From REEB95 sp050729835 (GTDB lineage Bacteria; Pseudomonadota; Alphaproteobacteria; ATCC43930; CGMCC-115725), in NCBI GenBank assembly GCA_050729835.1, contig JBOHLS010000002.1, positions 62,001-126,000 of the forward strand: a stretch of DNA of 64,000 nucleotides. The letters are read 5' to 3'. Positions 17,830 through 27,605 of this stretch are shown here, piece after piece. Within the stretch, counting starts at the first letter, position 1; the number at the start of each line of letters is the position of its first letter. The notes under the pieces were generated by a model. The model was given only the letters and a program-made list of their open reading frames with translations. It ran no database searches and was not told the origin of the DNA. A program made the position numbers and the translations under genes.

Positions 17830-18891
17830 GTGAGCGCCGACGAGATCATCTTCGAGCGTTGCCGCGGCCTCGGCCTTGTGCGGCTCAATCGCCCGAAGGC
17901 GCTCAACACCCTGTCGCTCGACATGTATCGCCGCTTCGCGCCGCAGCTGATCGCCTGGGGCGAGGATCCGGCCGTGCAGGCCGTCGCGGTGATGGGCGAG
18001 GGCGGCCGCGCCTTCTGCGCCGGCGGCAACGTGCGCGCGATCTACGATGCGCGGCAAAAGGCGAGCGGCGACAACGTCGATTTCTTCCGCGAGGAATATT
18101 CGCTGATCGCGCGCGTCCACCGCTTTCCGAAGCCGTATATCGCGCTGATGGACGGCATCGTCATGGGCGGCGGCGCCGGTATCTCGGTCAACGGCTCGCA
18201 TCGCGTCGTTACCGAGAAAACCGTGTTCGCGATGCCCGAAGTGCATATCGGCCTGTTTCCTGATGTCGGCGCCAGCCGCTTCCTCAATCTTTGCCCCGGC
18301 CACATGGGGCTCTATCTCGCGCTCACCGGCTGGCGGATCGGCGCAGCCGATGCGCTCTATGGCGGTCTCGCCACGCATTACGTCGCGAGCGATCGGCTGC
18401 CGGCGCTACTCGATGCGCTGGCGACGATCGCGTGGCGGGCGGACACGGCGCGCGCGCAAGCCAATGCCGCGCTCGCGCGCTTTGCCGCCGATCCCGGCAC
18501 GGCGCCGCTGGCGGCGATTCAATCCGACATCGATCGGGTATGCGCGGCACCATCGGTCGAGGTCATCGTGGCGGCGCTCGCGCGCGAAACCTCGGACTGG
18601 GCGAAAGATGCCCGCGCGGCGATGGCGCGGGCCTCGCCGTTGTCGCTCAAGATCGTTTTCCGGCAGATGCAGCTCGGCAAAGGGATGAGCCTCGTGGCGG
18701 CGCTCGGCCTCGAATACCGGCTGACGCAGCATGTGCTCGCCGGTCACGATTTCTTCGAAGGCATCCGCGCCGTGCTGGTCGACAAGGACAACGCCCCGCG
18801 CTGGCGACCGGACACGCTCGCTGCCGTCGGCGCGGCCGTGGTCGAGGCCTGTTTCGCGCCACTCGACGCCGGCGAGCCGCGCTTCGGGTGA
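17830..18891 (+). CDS. 3-hydroxyisobutyryl-CoA hydrolase (enoyl-CoA hydratase/isomerase superfamily)
   Basis: 353 residues from GTG 17830. The crotonase fold shows as LNRPKALNTLS and FCAGGNVRAIYD; the GGNVRA loop, the longer length and MPEVHIGLFPDVGASR (E137, D145) are characteristic of 3-hydroxyisobutyryl-CoA hydrolase, which releases 3-hydroxyisobutyrate in valine breakdown. No other valine genes are adjacent. Simple enoyl-CoA hydratases are about 90 residues shorter, so that alternative is unlikely. Confidence 0.9.
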   Translation: MSADEIIFERCRGLGLVRLNRPKALNTLSLDMYRRFAPQLIAWGEDPAVQAVAVMGEGGRAFCAGGNVRAIYDARQKASGDNVDFFREEYSLIARVHRFPKPYIALMDGIVMGGGAGISVNGSHRVVTEKTVFAMPEVHIGLFPDVGASRFLNLCPGHMGLYLALTGWRIGAADALYGGLATHYVASDRLPALLDALATIAWRADTARAQANAALARFAADPGTAPLAAIQSDIDRVCAAPSVEVIVAALARETSDWAKDARAAMARASPLSLKIVFRQMQLGKGMSLVAALGLEYRLTQHVLAGHDFFEGIRAVLVDKDNAPRWRPDTLAAVGAAVVEACFAPLDAGEPRFG

Positions 18892-19092
18892 ATGCCGGGG
18901 ATCGCCAGCCGGGATGAACCCGGCGCGGCGAGCACGCCTTTACTTTAGGGCGAACCCGCAAAGTCTGTGACTTTTCTGTGATAGCTAAGTTTAACGGCGA
19001 TGCTGAGAAATGTTTCGCTTAAATGATGTATTAACCTGCGGTCTCTTAAAATCCTCGGCAACGGGTTGGGAACACAGTAAGCCGAGGCTGCC
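18892..19092 (+). promoter_or_regulatory. AT-rich control region of the MarR-type gene with an RBS-covering hairpin
   Basis: The last 130 bp before the regulator gene are markedly richer in A/T than the surrounding coding DNA and probably hold its promoter, though I cannot fix -35/-10 boxes. CCTCGGC (19053-19059) pairs exactly with GCCGAGG (19081-19087). The right arm includes the likely Shine-Dalgarno bases (CGAGG) 5 bp before the ATG at 19093, so folding would hide the ribosome site. The first 60 bp hold nothing recognisable. Confidence 0.45.
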
Positions 19093-19572
19093 ATGCAAAC
19101 CGCCTATATGGATCTCATCGCTCTGGTCGAGCGCCTCCACCGCCAGTTTCTCGAGGTGGTGAAGCTGGAGCTCGACACCAATAGCGTGCACGACATCAAC
19201 AACGTGCAGGCGATGATTCTCTACAATATCGGCGATATGGAGATGACGGTCGGCGAGCTCACGCTCCGCGGCTGCTATCTCGGTTCCAATGTTTCCTACA
19301 ATGTGAAGAAAATGCTCGAGAACGGCTATATCGTGCAGGAGCGCTCGCCGCACGATCGCCGCTCCGTGCGCGTCCGCCTCACCGAGAAGGGCCTTGCCCT
19401 CCACGAGAAGATCAACGCCATGCACGAGCGGCACATAGTCGCGCTCGGCCAGGGCGTGCTGACTGCCGAGGAGCTGACGCAGGCGCACAAGACCCTCCGC
19501 CGCCTCGAGCGCTTCTGGACCCAGGCCGTCGAACTCGGCGCACGCAACCTCGCGTTCACTTCGGCCGCCTGA
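19093..19572 (+). CDS. ldtR: MarR-family winged-helix regulator, LdtR-like
   Basis: 159 residues with a MarR winged helix: MTVGELTLRGCYLGSNVSYN as recognition region, MLENGYIVQERSPHDRRSVRV as wing and LTEKGLALHEKI following. The whole protein, including the start (MQTAYMDLIALVERLHRQFL), resembles LdtR of Rhizobiales and Liberibacter, a regulator of an L,D-transpeptidase and stress tolerance. No transpeptidase gene is adjacent, so the regulon must lie elsewhere. It is monocistronic, with its own AT-rich promoter region and terminator. Confidence 0.85.
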   Translation: MQTAYMDLIALVERLHRQFLEVVKLELDTNSVHDINNVQAMILYNIGDMEMTVGELTLRGCYLGSNVSYNVKKMLENGYIVQERSPHDRRSVRVRLTEKGLALHEKINAMHERHIVALGQGVLTAEELTQAHKTLRRLERFWTQAVELGARNLAFTSAA

Positions 19573-19597
19573 ACTCGATCCTCTTCGTCTGCGATCG

Positions 19598-19632
19598 CGG
19601 CCGGTTCCCAACGGACCGGCCGTTTTCGTTTT
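19598..19632 (+). terminator. rho-independent terminator after ldtR
   Basis: CGGCCGGTTCC (19598-19608) pairs with GGACCGGCCG (19613-19622) with one bulged T, followed by TTTTCGTTTT. It lies 26 bp after the regulator stop codon. Confidence 0.85.
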
Positions 19633-19694
19633 GCCAGCTTGTTCGGCGAGCGCGAAGAGGGTTGGCGTGGCGACTCTTCGTGCGAGCCACCTTC

Positions 19695-20927
<1,233 letters not shown>

Positions 20928-20970
20928 GGCGCCCCTCTTAGTTTGAAACCCGGCCTCTGGCAACTGGCCT

Positions 20971-21825
20971 TCAGGCTGGCTTGAGGCTTAGACGGCGGAG
21001 TGCCGCGTGCCCGGCGACGACGACCATCACCGCCGCGACGATGCCGAACACGACCCAGGCGGGCCGCACCCCGGTCGCGAGCGAAAGGTCCGCCATCAGC
21101 ACACGGCCGATCGGCACGTGGTACGCGATGTGAAAATAAACCGCCTCGAGCAGGGCGATGAATGGTCCGGCGGCGAGGCTCAGCAGCACGGCGCTCCACA
21201 GCGGCACCGGCCGGCGGCCGCAGCCCCAGTCGAGCGCGCGCCAGCCCATCAGCCAGGCGAACAGCCCGATCATCACTGTCGGCTCCCACTCGTCGAGCTT
21301 CGATTGCAGGAAGAAATGGACCACGCCGAAGAAGCCGATGAGATAGACGAAGCGGTGCAGCGCCTGCCAGCGCCGCGGCCCCATGCGGCGGACCATGCCG
21401 TCGGTCGAGGTTGCGGCGAGGGCGGCGAGGCCGAGCAACGCCACGAAGCCGATGGAAAGATAGACGTGCTTCAGTATCTCGCTTGCGACGGTGCCGAGAT
21501 TGAACGCCTCGCTAGCGATATAGAGGCTCAAATGCACGATGATATAGGTGAAGGTGCCGACGCCGAGCATGCGCCGGACCAGATTGAGCCGCGGCCAGGT
21601 CAGCATCCGCGACAGCGGCGTCACCGTCAGCGTGAGGAACAGGAGGCGCAGCGTCCATTGGCCGATCTCGAGCAAGGCCTCGTCGAGCGGGCGGGCGCCC
21701 AGCCGGTTGGTGGCGTAGCGATAGGCAACCCACAGCCCCGGCAAGAACAGGCCGACGAAGACCGCGGTCTTGAGGGGCGAGACTCGCCCACTATAATCGC
21801 GCCAGGGGCGCTTGAGCGGTTGCAT
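20971..21825 (-). CDS. msrQ: MsrQ-like heme-binding membrane subunit of methionine sulfoxide reductase
   Basis: 284 residues with about six membrane helices and the ferric-reductase-like transmembrane core: LVRRMLGVGTFTYIIVHLSLY, GPRRWQALHRFVYLIGFFGVVHF. The histidines in these two helices are the probable b-heme ligands. MsrQ passes quinol electrons to periplasmic MsrP, which repairs oxidised methionines in envelope proteins. MsrP is normally the adjacent gene, yet none is seen here. The C-terminal extension after the core (QSKLDEWEPTVMIGLFAWLM and beyond) is longer than in E. coli MsrQ. Confidence 0.85.
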   Translation of the reverse strand: MQPLKRPWRDYSGRVSPLKTAVFVGLFLPGLWVAYRYATNRLGARPLDEALLEIGQWTLRLLFLTLTVTPLSRMLTWPRLNLVRRMLGVGTFTYIIVHLSLYIASEAFNLGTVASEILKHVYLSIGFVALLGLAALAATSTDGMVRRMGPRRWQALHRFVYLIGFFGVVHFFLQSKLDEWEPTVMIGLFAWLMGWRALDWGCGRRPVPLWSAVLLSLAAGPFIALLEAVYFHIAYHVPIGRVLMADLSLATGVRPAWVVFGIVAAVMVVVAGHAALRRLSLKPA

Positions 21826-21974
21826 GGAGCCTTTCTAATGCCTCCGGCGCCGGCCGCACAGCCACTTTCAATCACGAATCCCGGAGCGCGGCGGGCTTGC
21901 TCCGGCCGGGGGCGCCCCTTTACTTTGGTGAAGCTGTCGCGGCGGCGCTGTAGTCCGCCGAGCGGGGGAGGGGT

Positions 21975-22413
<439 letters not shown>

Positions 22414-22415
<2 letters not shown>

Positions 22416-22986
22416 GACCATCAAGGCGCTGGCGGCGCGCGGGATAAAGCCGGCGGTGCATGATTCGATCAGCCAGGGTGACAGCGACTTCTCGGCGCTG
22501 ATCTCCAAGATGAAGGCGGCCAAGATCAAGGCGATCTATTTCGGCGGCTACTATCGCGAGGCCGGCCTCATCGTGCGCCAGTCGAAGGAGCAGGGGCTCA
22601 ACGCGGCGCTGATGGGCGGCGACGCGCTGGTGACGACCGATTTGTGGAAGATCACCGGCCTGGCCGGCACCGGCACGCTGATGACCTTCCCGCCCGATCC
22701 GCGCAATCTCGCGGTGGCGCAGCCGGTGGTGAAGGAGTTCAAGGCCGGCGGCTACGACCCCGAGGGCTACACGCTCTACACTTATGCCGCGATCCAGGTC
22801 TTCGCCGACGCCGCGGCGAAGGCCCACTCGATCAAGGTCGCCGACCTGTCGAAGACGATGAAGGCCAACAAGTTCAAGACCGTGATCGGCACCATCGGCT
22901 TCGACAAGAAGGGCGACGTGGTCGGGCCGGACTACGTGGTCTATGCCTGGAACAACGACGGGAACTACGCCGAGCTGAAGCGGTAG
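22414..22986 (+). pseudogene. livK: branched-chain amino-acid binding protein LivK/BraC, C-terminal half only
   Basis: About 190 codons read ETIKALAARGIKPAVHDSIS, GDSDFSALISKMKAAKIKAI, YFGGYYREAGLIVRQSKEQG and on to DYVVYAWNNDGNYAELKR, the C-terminal lobe of a periplasmic Leu/Ile/Val-type binding protein. The N-terminal lobe and the signal peptide are absent. The coding sequence starts directly at the end of truncated livH and in a different frame. In usual clusters livK precedes livH, so this order is abnormal and points to a deletion between two liv clusters or to a mis-assembly. Confidence 0.85.
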
Positions 22987-22996
22987 CGGCGCGCGC

Positions 22997-23428
22997 CTAG
23001 CCGGCTTTCTTCTTGCCGGCGCCCTTGCCGAGGCCGATCTCCTTGGCGAAGGCCGAGCGTTGCTTAGCGTAGTTCGGCGCGACCATCGGATAGTCCGCCG
23101 GCAGACCCCATTTCTGGCGGTACTGCTCGGGCGTCATGCTGTATTCGGTGCGCAGATGGCGCTTGAGCATCTTGAATTTACGCCCGTCCTCGAGGCAGAT
23201 GATGTATTCCGGCGTGACCGATTTCTTGATCGGCACCGCCGGCTTGAGCTCCGCCGCCTTCGGGGTGTTGGCGCGGCCCTCAATCGTGCGCAGCGAGCTG
23301 TATATCGAATTGATCACCTCGGTGATCTGGGGCGTCGGCACGCTGTTCTTGCGCAGATAGGCGGCGACCATTTGCGCCGTCATGCGCAGGAAATCGTCGC
23401 TGCTCGGCTTGGGCGCGTCTTCGGCCAT
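22997..23428 (-). CDS. mucR: MucR/Ros-family transcriptional regulator
   Basis: A 143-residue regulator of the MucR/Ros family that controls exopolysaccharide, motility and cell-cycle genes in alphaproteobacteria by binding AT-rich sites. The N-terminal oligomerisation part (SSDDFLRMTAQMVAAYLRKN) and zinc-finger region (YIICLEDGRKFKMLKRHLRT, then EYSMTPEQYRQKWGL) are typical. Candidate metal ligands are C78, D81 and H91; the fourth, usually a histidine 4-5 residues later, is E95/Y96 here. A Lys-rich tail (GKGAGKKKAG) ends the protein. It converges on the livK fragment. Confidence 0.92.
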   Translation of the reverse strand: MAEDAPKPSSDDFLRMTAQMVAAYLRKNSVPTPQITEVINSIYSSLRTIEGRANTPKAAELKPAVPIKKSVTPEYIICLEDGRKFKMLKRHLRTEYSMTPEQYRQKWGLPADYPMVAPNYAKQRSAFAKEIGLGKGAGKKKAG

Positions 23429-23665
23429 GACCTTGCTGCCTCGATTGGGAAAGGAACGGGCTGATATAGGCGGAAGGCCGAGTTTCTGTCAAACGAACCC
23501 AATAATTCACGCCGCGATTACTGAATTGATGTAACGGCGGCTGGGCGCGGCACTGGCCTGCGACTTGTGAGTTATGGGGATAACGCGACGAATAGTATGC
23601 GGCTGACTTTGTAACCCGATATCTGGTAGATTCGTGGCGAGCTATGTGACTGTTTTCCAGGGACC
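23429..23665. promoter_or_regulatory. divergent control region of mucR and rpiB
   Basis: This 237-bp gap separates mucR (leftward) from rpiB (rightward). It contains unusually AT-rich patches for the window (CCAATAATTCACG, ATTACTGAATTGATGTAA, TAACCCGATATCTGG), which are plausible MucR autoregulation sites since MucR prefers T-A-step-rich DNA. I cannot assign -35/-10 boxes with confidence. No small gene is evident. Confidence 0.4.
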
Positions 23666-24115
23666 ATGACCGAGACCGTCGCCGTCGCCGCCGATCACGG
23701 CGGATATGACCTGAAATGCGTCCTCCTGCCCGAGCTACAGGCTCTCGGCCTGGGCGTCCTCGACCTCGGCACCGACAGCCGCGACGCCGTCGATTACCCC
23801 GATTTCGCCGACGCCGTCGCCCGCGCGGTCGAGGAGAGACGCGCGCGTTGGGGGCTGCTTGTGTGCGGCACCGGCATCGGCATGTCGATGGCCGCCAACC
23901 GCCATCGCGGCGTGCGCGCCGCGCTGGTTCACGACGGCCTCACCGCGTGCCTCGCGCGCCAGCACAACGACGCCAACGTGCTGGTGCTGGGCGGCCGCAT
24001 CCTCGGGCCCGAGCTCGCCAGGGACTGCCTCAAGATTTTCTTCTCGACGCCGTTCGAGGGCGGCCGCCACGCCGGGCGCATCGCCAAGTTCTCGCCCGCG
24101 AAAGCCAAGGCATGA
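23666..24115 (+). CDS. rpiB: ribose-5-phosphate isomerase B
   Basis: 149 residues of the RpiB/LacAB family, interconverting ribose 5-phosphate and ribulose 5-phosphate. Features: AADHGGYDLK at the N-terminus (Asp-His-Gly phosphate/sugar site), VDYPDFA, GLLVCGTGIGMSMAANRHRG with the catalytic cysteine in CGTGIG, then NDANVLVLGGRILG. The stop overlaps the glyA start (ATGA). The rpiB-glyA pairing is common in alphaproteobacteria and heads the long downstream operon. Confidence 0.96.
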   Translation: MTETVAVAADHGGYDLKCVLLPELQALGLGVLDLGTDSRDAVDYPDFADAVARAVEERRARWGLLVCGTGIGMSMAANRHRGVRAALVHDGLTACLARQHNDANVLVLGGRILGPELARDCLKIFFSTPFEGGRHAGRIAKFSPAKAKA

Positions 24116-25410
24116 CCACGCCCAAGCCCGTCCACGCCACCGACCGGTTTTTCACCGCGACCCTGCCCGAAGCCGACCCCGAAATCGCCGCCGCCATCGG
24201 GCGCGAGCTCAAGCGTCAGCAGGATCAGATCGAACTGATCGCGTCCGAAAACATCGTGTCGCGCGCCGTGCTCGACACGCAAGGCTCGGTCCTCACCAAC
24301 AAATACGCCGAAGGCTATCCCGGCCGGCGTTATTACAGCGGTTGCGAATTCGTCGACCAGATCGAACAACTGGCGATCGACCGGGCAAAGAAGCTCTTCA
24401 ACTGCTCCTTCGCCAACGTGCAACCGCATTCCGGCTCGCAGGCGAACCAGGCGGTGCTGTTGGCGTTGCTGCGGCCGGGCGACACGACCTTGGGCCTGTC
24501 GCTCGCCGCCGGCGGCCACCTGACGCACGGCTCGCCGGTCAACCTCTCAGGCAAGTGGTTTCGCGCGCTGCATTACGGCGTGCGGCGCGAGGATGCGCGC
24601 ATCGATTGCGACGAGGTCGAGCGCATCGCCCGGGCCGAGAAGCCGAAGCTGATCATCGCCGGCGGCTCGGCCTATCCGCGCATCATCGACTTTGCGCGCT
24701 TCCGCCAGATCGCCGACGCCGTCGGCGCCATCCTGATGGTCGACATGGCGCATTTCGCCGGCCTGGTCGCCGGCGGCGTGCATCCGTCGCCGCTGCCGTA
24801 CGCCCACGTCGTCACCACCACGACGCACAAGACGCTGCGCGGCCCGCGCGGCGGCATGGTGCTATCGAATGACGAGGGGATCGGCAAGAAGATCAATTCG
24901 GCGGTCTTCCCGGGCCTGCAGGGCGGGCCGCTGATGCACGTCATCGCCGCCAAGGCGGTGATGCTCGGCGAATGTCTGCGGCCGGCGTTCAAGGCCTATG
25001 CCCGCGCGGTCGTCGACAACGCCCGCATCCTGGCGGCAACCTTGGCGGAGCGTCAGCTCGCCATCGTCTCGGGCGGCACCGACACGCATCTGATGCTGGT
25101 CGATCTGCGGCCGAAGAAGCTGACCGGCCGCGTCGCTGAGGCGGCGCTTGAGCGCGCCGGCATCACCTGCAACAAGAATGGCATCCCGTTCGACCCCGAG
25201 AAGCCGGCCGTAACCTCGGGCATCCGCCTCGGCAGCCCGGCCGGGACGACGCGCGGCTTCGGCCAGGCCGAGTTTCGGCAGATCGGCGAGCTCATCGTCG
25301 AGGTGCTCGACGGCCTCGTGGCCAACGGCGACGCCGGCAACGGCGCGATCGAGGCCGCGGTGAAGCAGCGGGTGCGGGCGCTGTGCGCGCGCTTCCCGGT
25401 CTATCCCTAG
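24112..25410 (+). CDS. glyA: serine hydroxymethyltransferase
   Basis: A 432-residue PLP enzyme interconverting serine and glycine with tetrahydrofolate, the main one-carbon supply. Landmarks: ELIASENIVSRAV, TNKYAEGYPGRRYYSGCEF, PHSGSQANQA, VDMAHFAGLVAGG, and TTTTHKTLRGPRGG with PLP lysine K240. The ATG at 24112 overlaps the rpiB stop; open frame continues upstream but is only the rpiB shadow. nrdR follows 12 bp later behind AGGAGAG. Confidence 0.97.
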   Translation: MTTPKPVHATDRFFTATLPEADPEIAAAIGRELKRQQDQIELIASENIVSRAVLDTQGSVLTNKYAEGYPGRRYYSGCEFVDQIEQLAIDRAKKLFNCSFANVQPHSGSQANQAVLLALLRPGDTTLGLSLAAGGHLTHGSPVNLSGKWFRALHYGVRREDARIDCDEVERIARAEKPKLIIAGGSAYPRIIDFARFRQIADAVGAILMVDMAHFAGLVAGGVHPSPLPYAHVVTTTTHKTLRGPRGGMVLSNDEGIGKKINSAVFPGLQGGPLMHVIAAKAVMLGECLRPAFKAYARAVVDNARILAATLAERQLAIVSGGTDTHLMLVDLRPKKLTGRVAEAALERAGITCNKNGIPFDPEKPAVTSGIRLGSPAGTTRGFGQAEFRQIGELIVEVLDGLVANGDAGNGAIEAAVKQRVRALCARFPVYP

Positions 25411-25422
25411 GAGAGAAAAACG

Positions 25423-25881
25423 ATGCGCTGTCCGTTCTGCGGATGCGAAGACACCCAGGTCAAGGATTCGCGGCCGACCGATGATCGGGCCTCGATCCGG
25501 CGACGGCGGCTCTGCCCGAACTGCGCCGCGCGCTTCACCACCTTCGAACGGGTGCAGCTCCGCGAGTTGACCGTGATCAAGAAGAACAACCAGCGCGAGC
25601 CGTTTGAGCGCGACAAGCTGGCGCGCTCGATCCAGATCGCGCTACGCAAGCGCCCAGTCGAGGGCGAGCGCGTCGAGCGCGCGATCAACTCCATCGTCCG
25701 TCAGCTCGAAAGCTCGGGCGAGACCGAGATCAAGAGCGACATGATCGGCGAGTTGGTGATGGAGATGCTAGCGACGCTCGATCCCGTCGCCTATGTGCGT
25801 TTCGCCTCGGTTTACCGCAATTTCCGCGAGGCCAAGGATTTCGGCGAGTTCATCGACCGCCTGACCACCGATCGCGACTGA
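25423..25881 (+). CDS. nrdR: transcriptional repressor NrdR
   Basis: 152 residues: an N-terminal zinc ribbon (C3, C6 / C31, C34) followed by an ATP-cone domain (TVIKKNNQREPFERDKLARS). NrdR senses ATP/dATP and represses ribonucleotide reductase genes through NrdR boxes. Length and both domains are standard. It sits between glyA and ribD, a conserved alphaproteobacterial arrangement. No NrdR box was identified in the window, so its targets lie elsewhere. Confidence 0.97.
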   Translation: MRCPFCGCEDTQVKDSRPTDDRASIRRRRLCPNCAARFTTFERVQLRELTVIKKNNQREPFERDKLARSIQIALRKRPVEGERVERAINSIVRQLESSGETEIKSDMIGELVMEMLATLDPVAYVRFASVYRNFREAKDFGEFIDRLTTDRD

Positions 25882-25891
25882 AAGGCATGCC

Positions 25892-26989
25892 ATGAGCGAC
25901 GCCCGCCTGATGCGCGCGGCGCTGGCGTTGGCGCGGCGTGGGCTCGGCCGGACCTGGCCCAATCCCAGCGTCGGCTGCATCGTCGTCAAGAACGGGATCA
26001 TCGTCGGCCGCGGCTGGACCCAGCCGGGCGGGCGCCCCCATGCCGAGACCGAGGCGCTGGCGCGCGCCGGGCGCAACGCCAAGAACGCCGAGGCCTATGT
26101 CACGCTCGAGCCGTGCTGCCATACCGGCAAGACGTCGCCCTGCACCAACGCGCTGATCGCCGCCGGCATTCGACGCGCCATCGTCGCCGTCGAGGATCCC
26201 GACCCGCGGGCCGCGGGCAAGGGGCTGGCGGCGTTGCGCGCCGCCGGGATCGCGGTCGAGCTTGGCCTCGGCGCCGACGAGGCGCGCGCGGTCAATGCCG
26301 GATTCTTCTCAGCGACCGAAAAAAGCCGGCCGCTGGTGACGTTGAAGCTGGCGACCTCGCTCGACGGGCGCCTGGCAACGGCATCGCGCGAAAGCCGCTG
26401 GATCACCGGCGAGTCGGCACGGGCGCGCGGCCATCTGCTGCGCGCGACCTACGATGCGATTATGGTTGGTAGCGGCACGGTCATTGCCGACGATCCCGAC
26501 TTGACCTGTCGCTTGCCCGGCTTGACGGAACGCAGCCCGGTGCGCGTCGTGATCGACGGTGGGCTGCGCGTGCCGTTGATCGCGCGCATCGTCGTTGAGG
26601 CCAGGCACACGCCGACCTGGTTCGTCGTGCGCCACGGCATCGCTGGCGCGCGCCGCGCGTCACTGACCGGCTGCGGGGTTGAGGTGATCGACGTGCCGGC
26701 GATGCCCGGCGGCGAGACCGACCTGGCGGCGGCGCTCGCGGCGCTAGCCGGCAAGGGGATCACGCGCCTTCTGGTCGAAGGCGGGGCGACGCTTGCCGCT
26801 GCGCTGGTGCGCGCCGACCTGATCGACCGCATCGCCTGGTTCCGGGCGCCGTCGTTGATCGGCGGCGATGGCTTGCCGGCCTTGTGCGGGCTCGGTGTTT
26901 CGGCGCCTGGCCAAGCGCCGCGCTTCGTCCGCATCGGTTTCGAGTCGATCGGCGACGACGGACTGGAAACACTCCGGCGTGCGGATTAA
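25892..26989 (+). CDS. ribD: bifunctional riboflavin biosynthesis deaminase/reductase RibD
   Basis: 365 residues with two domains. The N-terminal cytidine-deaminase-like part binds zinc through H50, C75 and C84, with E52 as proton shuttle (HAE, PCCHTGKTSPC). The C-terminal reductase starts near 150 (VTLKLATSLDGRLATASRES, then YDAIMVGSGTVIADDPDLTC). It converts the pyrimidine product of GTP cyclohydrolase II to the ribitylamino-uracil phosphate. It begins 10 bp after nrdR. No FMN riboswitch is visible upstream, so the operon seems not to be RFN-controlled here. Confidence 0.97.
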   Translation: MSDARLMRAALALARRGLGRTWPNPSVGCIVVKNGIIVGRGWTQPGGRPHAETEALARAGRNAKNAEAYVTLEPCCHTGKTSPCTNALIAAGIRRAIVAVEDPDPRAAGKGLAALRAAGIAVELGLGADEARAVNAGFFSATEKSRPLVTLKLATSLDGRLATASRESRWITGESARARGHLLRATYDAIMVGSGTVIADDPDLTCRLPGLTERSPVRVVIDGGLRVPLIARIVVEARHTPTWFVVRHGIAGARRASLTGCGVEVIDVPAMPGGETDLAAALAALAGKGITRLLVEGGATLAAALVRADLIDRIAWFRAPSLIGGDGLPALCGLGVSAPGQAPRFVRIGFESIGDDGLETLRRAD

Positions 26990-27011
26990 GGTGCGGGCCT
27001 AAGGTATTGCC

Positions 27012-27605
27012 ATGTTTACAGGAATCATTGCTGACCGCGGCACCGTCCGCGCCGTGCGGCCGAGCGCCGACAGCGTCTTCGAGATCGCGACTACGCTCGA
27101 CCTGGGCGACCTCGCGCGCGGCGCCTCGATCGCCTGCGCCGGCGTCTGCTTGTCGGTCGTCGATCAGGGCGCCGGCTGGTTCGCCGTGCAGGTCTCGACC
27201 GAAACCTGTGCCCGCTCGACCGCGGGCGCCTGGCGTGTAGGCACGCCGGTCAATCTCGAGCGCTCGCTGCGGCTCGGTGACGAGCTTGGCGGCCACATCG
27301 TGCTCGGCCATGTCGACGCCATGGCCGAACTCGCCTCGCGTTGGCCGGACGGCGAATCCCTGCGGCTGGTTTTCGAAGTGCCGCGCGGCTGCGAGCTCTC
27401 GATCGCGCCCAAGGGCTCGGTCGCGCTCGACGGCGTGTCGTTGACCGTGAACGAGGTCGAAGGCCGCCGTTTCGGCGTCAATATCATCCCAATCACCCGC
27501 GCCAAGACGACGCTCGGCGCGCTGCAGCCGGGCGACAAGGCCAATCTCGAGCTCGACGTGATCGCGCGCTACGTCGCGCGCCTGCTCGCGCGGGAGCCGG
27601 CATGA
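27012..27605 (+). CDS. ribE: riboflavin synthase alpha chain
   Basis: 197 residues with the two tandem lumazine-binding barrels of riboflavin synthase: the N-terminal MFTGIIADRGTV signature, and the second barrel starting around 98 (GHIVLGHVDAMAELASRW). It dismutates two lumazine molecules to riboflavin plus the ribityl-uracil substrate. Its stop overlaps the start of the next gene (ATGA at 27602-27605), showing tight coupling with ribB. Confidence 0.96.
   Translation: MFTGIIADRGTVRAVRPSADSVFEIATTLDLGDLARGASIACAGVCLSVVDQGAGWFAVQVSTETCARSTAGAWRVGTPVNLERSLRLGDELGGHIVLGHVDAMAELASRWPDGESLRLVFEVPRGCELSIAPKGSVALDGVSLTVNEVEGRRFGVNIIPITRAKTTLGALQPGDKANLELDVIARYVARLLAREPA

Noticed and set aside
25882..27011. 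FMN (RFN) riboswitch before the riboflavin genes
   Set aside because: ribD starts 10 bp after nrdR and ribE 22 bp after ribD; there is no room for, and no match to, the conserved RFN element.
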